NCBI GenBank assembly: GCA_025403435.1
Contig: CM046350.1
Location: 9,674,096-9,738,095, forward strand
Length of the DNA stretch: 64,000 nt
Origin: Artocarpus heterophyllus
Lineage: Eukaryota > Streptophyta > Magnoliopsida > Rosales > Moraceae
Reading direction: 5' to 3'
This document shows positions 32,336-44,755 of the stretch, piece by piece. A program made the position numbers and the translations under genes. Each line of letters opens with the position of its first letter. Position 1 is the first letter of the stretch. Below the pieces are notes generated by a model. That model was given only the letters and a program-made list of their open reading frames with translations. It was not told where the DNA came from and made no database searches.

Positions 32336-32473
32336 TCACCTACATTTGTTACATTTTGACTCAATAACACAAGCCTCTCTTCTCATAGCATTATGGCAGG
32401 TACCTATACCTAGAGGACCAATACTATAATTAAAATTACTCGGACAAATTTTTCCTTCAATCAATATCTTCAT
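32336..32473 (-). CDS. Small cysteine-rich ORF, 45 codons, unit 1
   Basis: ATG at 32473, TGA at 32336-32338. The peptide contains KICPSNFNYSIGP and ends REACVIESKCNKCR. Cysteines are at 10, 26, 35, 41 and 44 (C-x15-C-x8-C-x5-C-x2-C). It has no signal peptide of its own, but it could be the last exon of a defensin-like gene. The ORF is kept in unit 2 (50764-50901) with one Leu/Pro difference, although the region is non-coding around it. I recognise no family. Confidence 0.3.
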   Translation of the reverse strand: MKILIEGKICPSNFNYSIGPLGIGTCHNAMRREACVIESKCNKCR

Positions 32474-35024
32474 AACAATGGAAATACCAAAACGCATGAA
32501 AATCCATAGTCGAGTGATTCTAGACTTGTATTTCTACCTAAGAACCTTCTAAGATAGTGATGAAAAATATGTTCTCAAGTGCTGATATTTTGAATCCTTA
32601 AAAAAAAAAAAATAAAGAAGAAACAAAAGAAACAAACAAGGAAAAAAATAAAAATTGTTGAATGGTTGTGGATAAGATTCGAGTCTTTGAAAATAATTAA
32701 AAGAAAAAAATTGGAAAACTAAGAAGAAAAAAAGAAGAACAAGCTTCAAATTTTAGAGAGAGAAAGGAGAGAATTGAAGAACTAAAGAGAATGAGAAGTG
32801 TAGAGAGAGTGCTCAAAATTTAGAGCTTCAATACATGGTGACTAAACTTATAGACATGTGATAGGACACTGTATTGAACATGTGTCAAATACATAAGTGA
32901 AAGACTAGACTGAACTATCATGGATTGAACCAACTATTCTTAGTCACACTTAGTTTATGAATTTGAGTTAGTCCCATATATATGCCTTGAATTGGTTATT
33001 CTTTGATACATTTTGTGGATGTTAAATATAATATGTATCAAATACATAAGCAATAAGCTAGGATAAATTTTCCTACTTTGATATAATATTGATGTTTTCA
33101 TGTGTTAATCTGTCATAAATTAATTTAATAAACTAATACTATTACATATATATATATATACATGTTAGTATAATTTTAACAAAAAATGGCCTTTCCACCA
33201 ATAAATCCTAGATCCATAATTGTATATTTGTATATAAACTAATTTTATATTGTAACAGTTTCTAATTTTTTGTATAACACAATAGTATTTTCCACTGCAT
33301 TGCGCGGATATTTTGCTAATAACGTCTAACACTAGAAGCTTCTTGGTGGAAGTAATCTTCAAATTGAACTTGAACTTCAAATGACTTGGTTTGGGCTTAT
33401 TGGATCAAGTTTATAATCCAATTGTTCCCACCAAAAAAAATTTTACTTTTTAAAAATGAATTAAAATAACTAATTGTTCAGTTATGAAAAGAATGGAGAT
33501 ACCAGTTTTCACCTATGTGAAAATTTTCAAGTCTTTAAAGAGAAAAACTGAGTTTTTCTCTAAAAAAAGTTCTGCTATATCTCGTGTGTTAGTATATATC
33601 AGAAACAAAAAAGTGTGAGATTAATTTATCTTTACAGTTTGATGTACGGTTGTCGCTTCATTGATGTGGAGGCTTAGCATGGAACACTATGATGTCAAAG
33701 AGAAAAATAAGGATACCCTAATAGGCTTCAAAATGTTTGAATCATATTCTTCTCTATTATTAATGTTGAATTAAAATTATATGTACCTATTCCCGATAAA
33801 CAGAATTTAGGAAAAAATTTTGTTTGTCAAGACCTACTTTTCTGCTGCATTTTCTACTGAAATTCCAACAAAATTTATATATATATGATATGAGTTTTTT
33901 TTTATATTTGGTATAACTTATGAGCTTAATTTTTTTAAAAAAAATTTTCCCTTGATCTATCAATTCTGAAATTAGTATTAAACAAGTAATTACATATATT
34001 TAATGCGAAGTATATTTCGGCTCCACAAATATGTCGAAGTTCGTCAAAACTAAAGACTATCAAACAAATTATACATATATGTGTATAATGATATTCTGCA
34101 AGTTCCCAAACAACTCATTAACGAATTATGTATATATTTCCCCGAAACAAAAAAAAGGTACTCAAATACTTTTCACCTTGAAGATATGTCCATTCAATTA
34201 CTTTAACTTTGAATTTCCCCTAAAAAAATTGAATATTACAAGCAATTAAGCCTGTGTGACGTATACATATATGTGTGTGCATATATATATGTGGAACGGG
34301 CTGCAATTAACTAGTACGATATATTGGCATACATATACACATATATATATGCATAAGCAAATAAAATATCGAGAAAGATATACATATGCATATGCATAGC
34401 ACAGTAAAAGAAAAGCGTACGTAGATATATATTATCTATATATATACACGTATGTGTGTGTGTATTATTGTACGTTGTCTGGTCGTGCTCTCCCTCCTTT
34501 TTGGACCGCATCGTATGTAAAACTTAATGACCCAAAAATCATTTCTCCGAATGCGTTATTATGGGAAAGAAGGGAAAAAAAACAAAGGATTAGTTACTTT
34601 AACTTTGACCAAATGAGCTTATATAATTAGATGCAGCCCTCTAAAACACATTATTAATTACTAATTAAGGCCCAAAACATCCACCGAATAACTCTTTTCT
34701 AGCTCCAAAGATTACTTTGGCTCCAAGGCTCCAGATCAGACTACCTCGAATTCAGCCAAAAGCGTATATACGTATACATATATAATACATACATACATAT
34801 ATATATATATGTGTGTTTGTGTGTATATTTGGCTCTTCGCCACTTCCAATGTTCAATTATGCCAAAGTTCGGGAACAATCCAATCAAGCACGTCGTAAAT
34901 ACAAAATAATAATTAAAAAATCCCTGAATAATAATACAAATGGAGCTATACATTTAAGTTAAAGATCTATACAAACAAAAGAAACAAACAAAAATTATAT
35001 TTAAGCTTTGGAAGAGAGATCATA
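32474..35024. other. Intergenic, upstream of paralogue B in unit 1
   Basis: AT-rich sequence. From about 33480 it is the segment shared with copy 0 and unit 2, with TA/TG microsatellites near 34260-34460 and 34780-34830. No gene is supported. A hydrophobic reading frame at 32749-32549 (minus) starts with TTG and follows a low-complexity tract, so I do not call it. Confidence 0.5.
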
Positions 35025-35511
35025 ATGGAGATCAGATTCGCAGGCTGCAGCTTGAAGAGAATGGTGTTGGTTTTTGTGGTTCCAATAAGTATCATTATCA
35101 TGCAGTTGGTATTAGTTCAAGCTAATACTATAAATCACCTAATTATTGCTCCTCTTGCACCCTCTTCATCTCCTACTGCTGATCATTCTCTGGTTTCTTC
35201 ACTGACGTCGATCATGTCCATTATTCCCGCCGAAGGTCATCAAGATATCAATTGGATCGACCCTAGAGTCGCCTTGAAGAAATTCGTCTTCAAAAATGTT
35301 CTAAAGTGCATGAAAGTTCCTGAGCCGATCAAGAATGTACAGTCAAGAAGTGGAGCCTTCGCTGATTGTGTTCTATCCAAGTTCTAGGGGCGTTCCTTTT
35401 TGGTAAACGAGAAGTTTACTTTTGGTTGCTATGCTGCAGTTGGTGCAATATGCTTGAAACAGTTCAAGGGCGGATCAAATATTCCAACTTCTAAAGTGGC
35501 AAAACCCTAGC
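35025..35511 (+). pseudogene. Cysteine-rich paralogue B, unit 1, premature stop
   Basis: ATG at 35025 (MEIRFAGCSLKRMVLVFVVP) gives a signal peptide, a Pro/Ser spacer, and a domain that aligns to gene A without gaps: KNVLKCMKVPEPIKNV, AFADCVLSKF, then a TAG at 35385-35387. Past it the frame continues VNEKFTFGCYAAVGAICLKQ FKGG to a stop at 35509-35511. Unit 2 has TGG at the site of this TAG, so a Trp codon was lost here. A GTATGA donor-like site follows, as in gene A, but I find no clear second exon. Probably a pseudogene; a 120-residue truncated secreted product is conceivable. Confidence 0.8.
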
Positions 35512-37167
35512 AAATCCACGAGTCATTGAATCTGGTATGAACTTCTTAGTTTGTCCTCTTTATATATGGATCTTCCCATTTATCATAATTCACAAATTTA
35601 ACATCACATTGGGTGGCAGAGCCAGACTTTTATGTTAAAAAGTACAAATATATTTTATTGCATGTAGGTATAGTTACATGTTTTGATTATTGGTTAGGGA
35701 CAAAATGATATAAATTTCAAACTTTTAGTGCGGGCACAACCACAATTTTTTTTGTAAAACAAGGATGTAATTAAATTTTTTTAAAAAAATTTAGGATAAA
35801 AAATAAAACCTCAAAAGTTGAGTGAGGCATATGGCTCCGTCACATGACATATCCCATAATTAAGCTCTTTTAATTTGTTTAGTTCACAAGTTTAAATAAA
35901 AATTCAAAATTCTAGAGAGAAAAATACGGTAAGTTCGAAAGATAGTTCAAACTAAAAGGATACGACAGTGTTTAGATTAATTATATAAGGCATATAGAAC
36001 TATATATCTTCTAATAATTCAATTTAGTTTGCAGGACTTTGGGAAATGATGTCAAGAAAATGATTTTTTTTTCTCGGTTTAAAAAATGCAGTGCTGATGT
36101 TTTTCTTTGTTTGCCCTTTTTTTTGGTTAACCTATACATGAAAGCTTTATATGATGAATACTCTAGTAAAATTATTATTATAATGTGACTGCAGAGGTGA
36201 GCTATAGAAGGCAATGGGAGGCTATTTTTTTGGTCTGACACAACAATATTTAATCGACTGAAGATTAGTGTTTGGTTTTGTTAATTTCTTGTTCTTACTA
36301 AATGAAATATAATTTTTTTTTGTTATACATCTAAGTGTGTGGTTGGGAGTGGATATAAATATATGTTTTTGTTCACATGCATGTATATATATTCGTACTT
36401 AATAAAAACAGTACGTGATTTATATTCTCAAAAAGAAAATAAAAATGTTATAACTCCCACATTAATAATTGGTATCAAAGCAGGAGATCCTTCGTTTGTG
36501 ACTCTATAGGTGCCTTAGAAGGAGCGTCTTCTTTTTACTAAAGAAGAATGATGAGAAGCATAAGGCTCGGCCTACATCGTTTGGGTCTCAAAAGAGTGTT
36601 GGACTTGTCTGTTTAAATAGTTACTTTTAATTTTTGTTAAGTATTTTTTTTATGTGTTAAGTTTTAATTTTAAAAAATTAAAACGAGTTTTATTCTTAAA
36701 AAAACACACATGTGAATTTCGTGACTAAAATTATCAATGCTTTTTAAATTCTTTTTGGCTTTTGGACCTTAATTGCAAATGATTTTAAAATTTAAGGTTA
36801 TTTTGTCAAAATTAAATATGCAGGATGCATTGTAAAAAACAAATAATTTAAAATGCAACGATACTACTTGCTTAGGTTCAATATTATGACATAAAGCGGC
36901 ATGTAGTTAATGTTCGTATGAAAATGACATGAACAATACTAAACAGTGCTATCCCCATACAAATCGAACTAAATTATTTCTAGATTTCATTCCAAGAAAA
37001 GTAAATTCGAACAGCTCAACGGGAGAAACAATTGAAAAAAATATTATAGAAAAGAAAAAGAAAACGTGGAAAATAAAAGTCCTAACAAACGATACCGTTC
37101 TCCTACTTCCTGGCCTGCACCCTCTGCTTGCCGACTTCCTACGCGTAATTAACTTAGTACGACGCTA
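35512..37167. other. Intergenic between paralogue B and polygalacturonase, unit 1
   Basis: AT-rich. 36640-36870 holds a copy of a dispersed repeat also seen at 61715-62085. An ORF at 36929-37168 is also open in unit 2 but has low-complexity, Lys-rich composition and no domain, so I leave it uncalled. Confidence 0.5.
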
Positions 37168-37329
37168 AAAATATATATATAGAAGGAAAACATTTTCTTA
37201 GGGAAAAAAAAAAAAAAAAGACCGACGGTGCCAAACAGTTAAAGGATTAGCTAATTTTTCTTTTTATTCTTTTTTTTTCCTGTTCAATTTTTTTCAAATT
37301 TGTTCTATTTTGGCGTGGTGGGCAAAATT

Positions 37330-40300
37330 ATGAGATGCTTCAGATTTTGTGCATCTCGTTGGTCTTACGTTTGTGCTTCTATTTTGGAGCTCACAAGGAT
37401 TTGGGTCTCTCTTGGAGATCCCAGGATCTGGGTCTGCCCAAACTCGGCTCAGATCCAAAAGGGCTCTTTCTGTACGTGATTTTGGTGCCAGAGGTGACGG
37501 CATTAGCAATGACACTGAGGTAAGTAACATATACCAGAGACTGTTTTTAATTGTTTTGAGCTTTTATTTTCTTTATTATTGTATTTTTGGACGTGGCTGA
37601 TCATTTTATCTCCTAATAAAGAATGTGATTTTTTCTTTTCTTTTTTCAGACGTTATGTAAATGGTTTTCTTTGGTTATGGAATTTGTTCATGGGAAATTA
37701 AAATGTAAATAATAAACATATTATGTGTGGGGTCTGAATCAAATTGTCAAATAAATACTGCCCACCCACTGCAAACGGTCAATTATAGTTGAGGAATAGT
37801 ATGTTACACGCCATTCTGCTAAGATTGTGTTTTTAGATGCCAAATAAAACGCTAATGTTGAAGGAAATAATTTGTCACCAAAAGTTTCAAATTTCAATGT
37901 CGCTTCCCCCAAATTTTGCAATAATGTGGTAGAAAATTTCGTCCTTTCCATTAGTTAGTTTAGAGAAGTTTAAAGTTAAGCATTCATGATTTACAAACTG
38001 TGCTCCAATAACCCATTTGGATATAGAATAGAGATCTGTTCTTTTAACTGAGTTTTCATTTTCTCAGGCTTTTATCAAAGCTTGGGACATGGCTTGTTCA
38101 TCACCAGAGAAAACAATAATAGTGGTTCCTTGCGGAAGTTCTTTCTTGGTCCATCCTATTTATCTTGGCGGGCCTTGTCGTTCAAGGGTCACCTTAATGG
38201 TATGATTCATGAGCCAAAGGTTTACTTTTAATTTTTCTTACAATATTTATATTACTTGTTAAATCAACCACATTGGATTGTATTGCATATCTTGGTAGAT
38301 TCATGGAACCATCGTTGCTCCGAAAGATCCTGAAGCCTGGTTTGGCTTGAATCCAAGGAAATGGCTGTACATCCATAATGTGAACCACCTTACCGTTAAA
38401 GGGGGAGGGAGAATCAACGGTAGGGGACAGAAATGGTGGTCTCAGTCTTGCAAGGTTAACTCCACAAATGTATAGGACTATGTTGTACTCTTGAATTCAT
38501 GTTTCGTCAGTGTATTTTGTTTTTCCACCTGATTTTATGCTGAGAGACTTTGATTTGTTCTGCAGCCATCTCACCATGCTCCGACCGTAAGTGCTGCTTA
38601 ACTTTCAGGGCCTGCAAGTTAGTTTTTTATTTTTTAAATAGCTTTTGCCCATTTGCCGAGATTAAAATCTTTGTACGTGATATCAATTACCTTATAGGCA
38701 ATTACTTTCCATAAGTGTGAGCATTTGAAAGTCAAGGACCTTACGGTTGTTAATAGTCAACAAATGCATGTGGCATTCACCGAGTGCATTCATGTTTTGG
38801 TATCCCATCTCACACTTTTAGCACCTCCTTCTAGTCCGAATACTGATGCAGTCCACATTAGCTCATCGAGAGATGTTAAGGTCACGGACGGCATATTCAG
38901 GACAGGTCAGCATCTTCAATGAGCCTTGTTTAGTTTTGCAGATGCTGATAACAAGTCTAAACTATAGACACTTTGCATTAATATAGATGAATTTGGATTT
39001 GTTATACAGTTATAATACAAATGACGAATCAAATTTTATTTCCTCATGTTTTAAGGTGTGAGTTTCCTCGAAATGAAATATTATTGAAAAGTGAAAACAA
39101 AGATTAATTGGGTGTTTGGGAAGTGAGTTAGAACTGAGAGTTAAAACTGAAAGTATTGTAGCATTTGAGAGTTTTACACTATTTGAGTTAGATCTGACGA
39201 GTTGGGACTGAGTTTGCCAAACACCACGTTATGTCTTACCGAGATGGCTTTTATTAGAGCCACTTCTGTCTTTTATCTGTTTCGCAATGGCTGCACAGCC
39301 TTATCCTTTATGAAGTTTCTTATAATGAACAATTTATATCTACTTATGTATCACAATTCAATATCTTATACAGACTTGTTAACTTGCTCCAGGAGATGAC
39401 TGCATTTCCATTGTTGGCAATTCCTCGCAAATTCATATAAGTGGCATATTCTGTGGCCTAGGTCATGGCATTAGGTAAGAGTCTCCCATTTTCATTCTTT
39501 CCTTCTTTTGAATAATCTAAGAGTTTAATCAGAAAAGACCTTAATTGATTCTTTACTTGCATCCTTAGTATTGGAAGCTTGGGAAAAGGGAACTCATGGT
39601 CACAGGTGAATGATGTGACGGTAGATGGAGCTTCCTTGTCCAACACTAAGAATGGGGTGAGGATTAAAACTTGGCAGGTAAGTTTGCTGACCAAGCTATC
39701 ATCCTTTTTTCTCTCTCTTAGCACTAGAATTTAAATGCGATAAATGATTATCAAATACGACTTTTCTTGTGTTTGTCAGGGTGGTGGTGGTTTTGTATCC
39801 AAGATTACATTCCAGAACATGTTAATGGAAAATGTGCGGCATCCGATAATAATAGACCAATATTACTGTGACTCACTGATGCTATGTCCAAACCAGGTAG
39901 GGAGCTACTTGTCTGCGTCACATGGAAAATACCTGTTACTTGTTGGTGGTAGGCCAAATGCTGCTTGGGTAGGCAGCAACTGCTTACGCTATGCTTGTAT
40001 TTTCATGCAATCATCCCACATTCATAAGTACTTTTGTCATGTGAGATTAATGATCCACAAAGATCGAGCTACTTTCTTATTGATTTCATGTCATGAGTAG
40101 CCTCAAAGATCTAATAAGACGTTAAGAACACACATAGCTCCCATAAAATCTGATAGCAAGTCATTGAAACACTCTTGATGGGTCTTATTTAGCTCCTAAG
40201 TAGATCCTGTACTATATTTTGACATTTACTATCCTGGGAATTGCAGACTTCAGCTGTTAAGGTGGAGAATATTTCCTTTGTTCACATTAGAGGGACTTCA

Positions 40301-40534
40301 GCTACAGAGGAAGCAATAAAATTTGCTTGCAGTGACAACTTCCCATGTGATGGGTTATATTTAGAAGATATTCAGCTTCTGTCACGCAAGGGGCGAAGGA
40401 CCAGATCTTTTTGTTGGGAAGCTTATGGCTCGAGTTTCGGTTTAGTAGATCCACCTGTTCCCATTTTTCCCGGTGAAGGCTTCATTAAAACGCAAGGCTT
40501 GTCAGAAAGCCTTTTCCTCCTACAGGGGGAATAA
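37330..40534 (+). pseudogene. Polygalacturonase (GH28), unit 1, signal peptide frameshifted
   Basis: Exons by comparison with unit 2: 37330-37519, 38068-38199, 38299-38454, 38566-38586, 38698-38905, 39393-39474, 39569-39677, 39780-39896, 40247-40534. All splice sites are GT-AG. The catalytic motifs are intact (SPNTDAVHI, GDDCISI, GLGHGISIGS, VRIKTW). An 11-bp deletion near 37356 in the signal peptide shifts the frame, giving an early stop in exon 1. The only frame that reads on correctly starts with GTG, has TGA upstream and no ATG. A Cys in the seven-codon exon 4 (PCHH in unit 2) is Ser here. Unless transcription starts elsewhere, this copy makes no secreted enzyme. Confidence 0.85.
39108..39228. 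mobile_element. MITE in polygalacturonase intron 5, unit 1
   Basis: Inverted ends TTGGGTGTTTGG and CCAAACACCACG enclose a 120-bp element sharing TGTAGCATTTGAGAGTTTTA with the MITE at 31971. Same family, older and shorter. Confidence 0.6.
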
Positions 40535-41126
40535 AACATTTGGCCTTTTATTGTTGTATATAATTTTTTAGATCGCATTATAATGTGATTGAGGTTGTAA
40601 ATGCCCTAATATTTGTTCTGCCAAAAAAAAAAAAAAGGTATAGTTTGGAGTATGAATCCATAAAAAGGTTGATATTGTATTAGAAAGAAAAGTGTTCTTC
40701 TGGTCAATTTTTTTAACTAGCTTTTGCAATCATGCCATTCTAGACTACATACAGAAGACAAGAGTTCAATTTCAAAGAACAAAGAAGGGGAAATGGCCCA
40801 TTCAGTAGAATATAAGATTAATTATGATACAAATAAGCTACGTTATTTCAAGTTCAAGAAAACAGGCTTCCAAAAAACTATATCAAGAAAGATTACGACA
40901 AATCTCCTGAAAAAATGACACCCACATTCCTATTCCGTTACCATTACACCATTGCAACCGAACACACCCCTAAGCTAAAAAGAGTTGAGCCCTTTTTTCC
41001 AATGCTGTTGTGCGCCTCGTCAACAGCAAAATGAACTTCATTTAAGCAGTATGAGAATCTCAACAAAGTTCCAAACTTCAACATCTATTTACGCCCCTAA
41101 ATCAAGTCCATGTATGAAACAAAAAG
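40535..41126. other. Convergent intergenic gap, unit 1
   Basis: 590 bp between the 3' ends of polygalacturonase (+) and PDF1A (-). It contains 3' UTR-like sequence and an A-run at 40623-40636; no gene seen. Confidence 0.6.
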
Positions 41127-43021
41127 CTACCGGACTCCAAGCTTGGGGCATCCATCAGCAAGGGGTAAATCCAAGTTATCTACAGTTCTGAATGTTCTAG
41201 GAACCATCTTATCAACATAAAGAGTCCCTTCCAAATGATCACACTCGTGCTGCAGAATTCGGGCCTGCCATCCTGAAGCCTTTACTTTGATGGGATTTCC
41301 ATAACGATCTAAACCATCAACCTCGACATCAAGGTATCTCTCCACCACTGCCCTAAATCCATCCACACTGCAACATATAACAACGGAGGAATGAGATTTA
41401 GTGATTTACCAACCATGCATTATGATTCATTCATCATGGCCATCATTCAATAAGGTTTGGACTTTTAAGGTTCACTACCACATAATCTTTTCGATCGTAG
41501 GATCAGAAAAGTTGAGACATTTGGGGCATATTTGGTGGACTGTATTAGAGTGTTGTATTGTATAACAATACATTAATACAATGTTTGTATGACCACTATA
41601 ATGATACATGAATACAATTTACTTCAGTACACTACTCTGTTTTACTGATCTCATTCTAAATAGACCTTAAACTGAACACCTTTAATACGGTAACCAGAAA
41701 AGGACTCAAAATATAAACCAGAAATGATAAGATTACTCATTTCTTAATACTAAAACATGAACCACAAAAAAGGATATATAGAAGTTGGAACCAAGAGCAA
41801 AAAGATGATAATATAATACAATTAATTATCCATAGATTTACCTTAAGCACCCTTCAAAAAAGAGTGCAGTCCTGTTGCTCTTCTTCTTAAGCTTGGGGTT
41901 AATTATCACCTGCCCAAACAAACTGATATCTAAGTTACTAGTACTCAAGGTAACAACAAAAAACTAAAACCTCTCCCACTACCAATGGAAACTAACATAC
42001 AAGGAGATCAAAAGGCCGTCTATCTTGTGCTTTAATCTCTTCCTTGGGTGCATAACTAATATACTCTTTTGTATCTTCCAAAACTATTATCTGCAGACAT
42101 TCAACAACAGTAAACTTGTTACTTTTCAACACACAAAAATAAAGCAAAAAACTTTGTGTTAAACGGTCTTCAATACAAATGTCACTACTAAAGTAATACT
42201 TGATACGTTATTTTATATTGTGCCTAAATGCATAATGTTTTGTCAAATATTATAGCCACATTTTATAGTAATGATTAAGCTTTAAAATATGTAAGAATAA
42301 ATGCTTAACTTCAGAGTAACAACCAAATTAAAAAGTCAAAAAATCTTCTCCAGTAACAACCGTCGGATCTTCAATTATTCAATAATAGACAAGCATCAAC
42401 CAAAAGAAACTACATGTGCTCTACTTGATACCATCACTTATACAATGAATAGACATACGTTAATATTTGAAACTATATTTACCATCAAACTATGTCAAAT
42501 TTCACACTAAAAAAAAACATTGCATACTCAAATAACAACATTAAAACTCTCTATTACAGTTTCGCTGGTTTTGATTTTTCTATGAAACAAAAAGATTGAA
42601 ACTGACCCTCAATGGAATTCCAATCTGGGGAGCTGCGAGAGCAGCCCCAGGAGCCTTTCTCATGGAGAAAATCATGTCATCGATGATTTTTTGAATCTTG
42701 TCCGACCCGATTTCCCCTGCTCGACTTCCCTGGCGGGTTCGTGCAGAACCGGGTCGCCGGCTTTGACTATGTCGGGCAAGCTCGTCTTCTTCTTGTTTTC
42801 TCCGAGACCGAGAAGCCAGCCTGCTCTGGCGAGCGATGGCGACCGAGGACTGTAAGTTCTCCGGGTCGTGAAGCTGGGATTCGGGCCTTTTTTCCGATCG
42901 ATATGTCCAAGAATGGGAGTCCGATAATTTCGAAATATGGGGTGAAAATGCCGGGTTTTAGGGACTTTTCGGATTGCAATAACGGGAAGAGACGAAGAGA
43001 GAATCTGTGGGCGGTTTCCAT
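41127..43021 (-). pseudogene. PDF1A: Peptide deformylase PDF1A, unit 1, disrupted
   Basis: Exons (minus): 42607-43021, 42001-42090, 41842-41909, 41127-41367. Exons 2-4 match unit 2, including EGCLS (across the exon 3/4 junction) and QHECDH. Exon 1 is 415 bp instead of 417: one base is missing near 42938 in the transit-peptide region and another near 42719, so the frame is lost before the catalytic domain. Motif 1 also reads GAALAAPQ where the enzyme needs GVGLAAPQ. The duplication junction (43097) lies 76 bp upstream of the ATG, so the original promoter is missing. Clear pseudogene. Confidence 0.9.
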
Positions 43022-43225
43022 GCAGCCCTTACCGGTATGATTCTTGGGTTTACTGGTAAAGGTCTGTGGAGGTAAGAAAGTTTAGCGACGAGGAAATAAA
43101 AGAGTTTGATAGACCTGGTACACAATTAATGATTGGCTAGGCTTAATTGACCAACAAATAAACTATTTTACCGACAATTTTTTTTAAAAACAAATTAATT
43201 ATCAATCGAAATAGGTGGCCAAAAC

Positions 43226-43830
43226 TAGGGGCGGCAATAATCATGTTAGTACTGTGTTTGTGTCGTCACGTTTACAGCACGACACGTTTAGCCTAAACAC
43301 GAACACGACACAATTAATAAACATGTCAGAAATGCAAACACGAACACGACACGCTTATAGCACGCGTGATACGGCACGACACGATTAACACGATTATTAA
43401 ACGTACCGTGACGGGTTGACACGATAACAACACGCATATAACACATTTATGACCTAATTCACTAAAAACTTTAAAAATTTTAAAAAAACTAAAAAAAATT
43501 AAATTTTTTTTAAACGCCAATAAAGAAAATTAATAAAAACACAATATCTGATTAATGCTAACCTATTATAAATATTTCAAATATTTTTTTTAAAATTTAA
43601 ATGTGTTATAAATAGGCGGGTCGTGTCGTTCCATGTTAACACGTTTACGGCCCGTTTAATTAAATGTGTTAAGGCGTATTTAGCGTGTTAACACGAATCT
43701 AGCCAGTTTATTTTAGTGTTATTCATGCCAAGCCATTTATGGCACAATTAATAAACGTGCGGTCTAAACCCGTTTATCTCGTGTCGTTTTTGTATCGTGT
43801 CATTGTGCCGTATTCGAATTGCCGACCCTA
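43226..43830. mobile_element. hAT-like non-autonomous element, unit 2
   Basis: Counterpart of 24959-25543 with the same 8-bp duplication GCCAAAAC (43218-43225, 43831-43838). Ends TAGGGGCGGCAAT and GAATTGCCGACCCTA. About 20 bp longer than the unit 1 copy. Confidence 0.85.
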
Positions 43831-43838
43831 GCCAAAAC

Positions 43839-44675
43839 TGACATAAAATTCTAATAAATAATTAATTTAGAATGCTTATAAACAATAGTATTGATTTACG
43901 AAGAGTTATTGGGGCTTCTTTGTTATCTTCTATTAATATTTAGAAAATTTCTTCCAGGGAACCCAAAAAAAACTATCAACTGGTATTTTTTTAACAATTG
44001 GATATGAAAAAGATGATTTTGACTAGATCTAACAGGTTCAAACATTCAACACAGTAGAATTTCCTATTGGAGAAGTCTCCTCTTTTTATTGTGCTAAGTA
44101 ATCTTCTATTATCTTTTTAAGGCGCAGCATATACAAGTAAGCTTATTTTATTTATTTATTTATTTAAATGAATTTATTCTAGTGAAAGGGATCAAAGACA
44201 TGAATATCGTATTGATTCATTTGAAATCCTATTAGTCCAAATAAAGAGTAAATACATTACACAAACGATCTCCTCCCTGATAAATAATATGACACTAAAT
44301 TACTATTCCTAATTAGGAAATATATAATGAAAAAAAGGGGTGTGATATTCGAAATAAGTAACCAATCTAAACAATCTAAAATAATGTCAAAGCCCTGATA
44401 TTTCATTAAAAAGGAAAAAAAGTGCAATTAAGCACCTTTATGTCCTTCATAGATACGCATTTACAATGCAGGCAAATTTGAACAAACAATACATAGAAAA
44501 GAATATTGTAATCCAGACAATTATAGTTATATTTCTATAAGAGACAATGACAATAGATTACAGTATCAAAGTTTGGTGGAAAGAGTTATAAACACCTTAC
44601 TTTTTATGATAAAACATAAATAAATATCATCGTAACAAAATACATATACCAACCCCAAGAACAATAGTAAAGGCT
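43839..44675. other. Intergenic, upstream of gene A in unit 2
   Basis: AT-rich, no gene seen; matches 25552-26406. Confidence 0.5.
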
Positions 44676-44683
44676 TATAAATA
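44676..44683 (+). promoter_or_regulatory. TATA box of gene A, unit 2
   Basis: TATAAATA 73 bp upstream of the ATG. Confidence 0.6.
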
Positions 44684-44755
44684 CCACCTCTAATATCTAT
44701 CCTTCTCATTTCGAGTTGAAAAACCATTAAGAAAAAAAAAATCTAGAGAAAAATC

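Larger units (their letters stand above)
24830..43097. repeat. Tandem duplication unit 1 (~18.3 kb)
   Basis: Sequence from TAAAAGAGTTTGATAGAC at 24830 to AGGAAATAA at 43099 repeats, in order, as unit 2 (43097-61573). Both units share the same transposon insertions at the same sites, so those insertions came first. By eye most of the length differs by a few percent, but the polygalacturonase body is nearly identical. Unit 1 carries the disrupted gene copies. Confidence 0.95.

Noticed and set aside
32549..32749. Hydrophobic frame that looked like a signal-peptide exon for the 45-codon cysteine-rich ORF
   Set aside because: It begins with TTG, not ATG, lies in a CT-rich tract and has no convincing donor site.
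36929..37168. 79-codon ORF upstream of polygalacturonase, open in both units
   Set aside because: Composition is low-complexity and Lys/Asn-rich, there is no domain or signal peptide, and the units are too alike for conservation to mean much.
37349..37519. Alternative start that would rescue the unit 1 polygalacturonase frame
   Set aside because: The codon is GTG, TGA lies upstream in the same frame, and no in-frame ATG exists before exon 2.
41127..41366. Reading the last PDF1A exon as a separate short gene
   Set aside because: Its apparent start is a GTG inside the exon; the true start is the acceptor at 41367, which completes the EGCLS motif from the previous exon.
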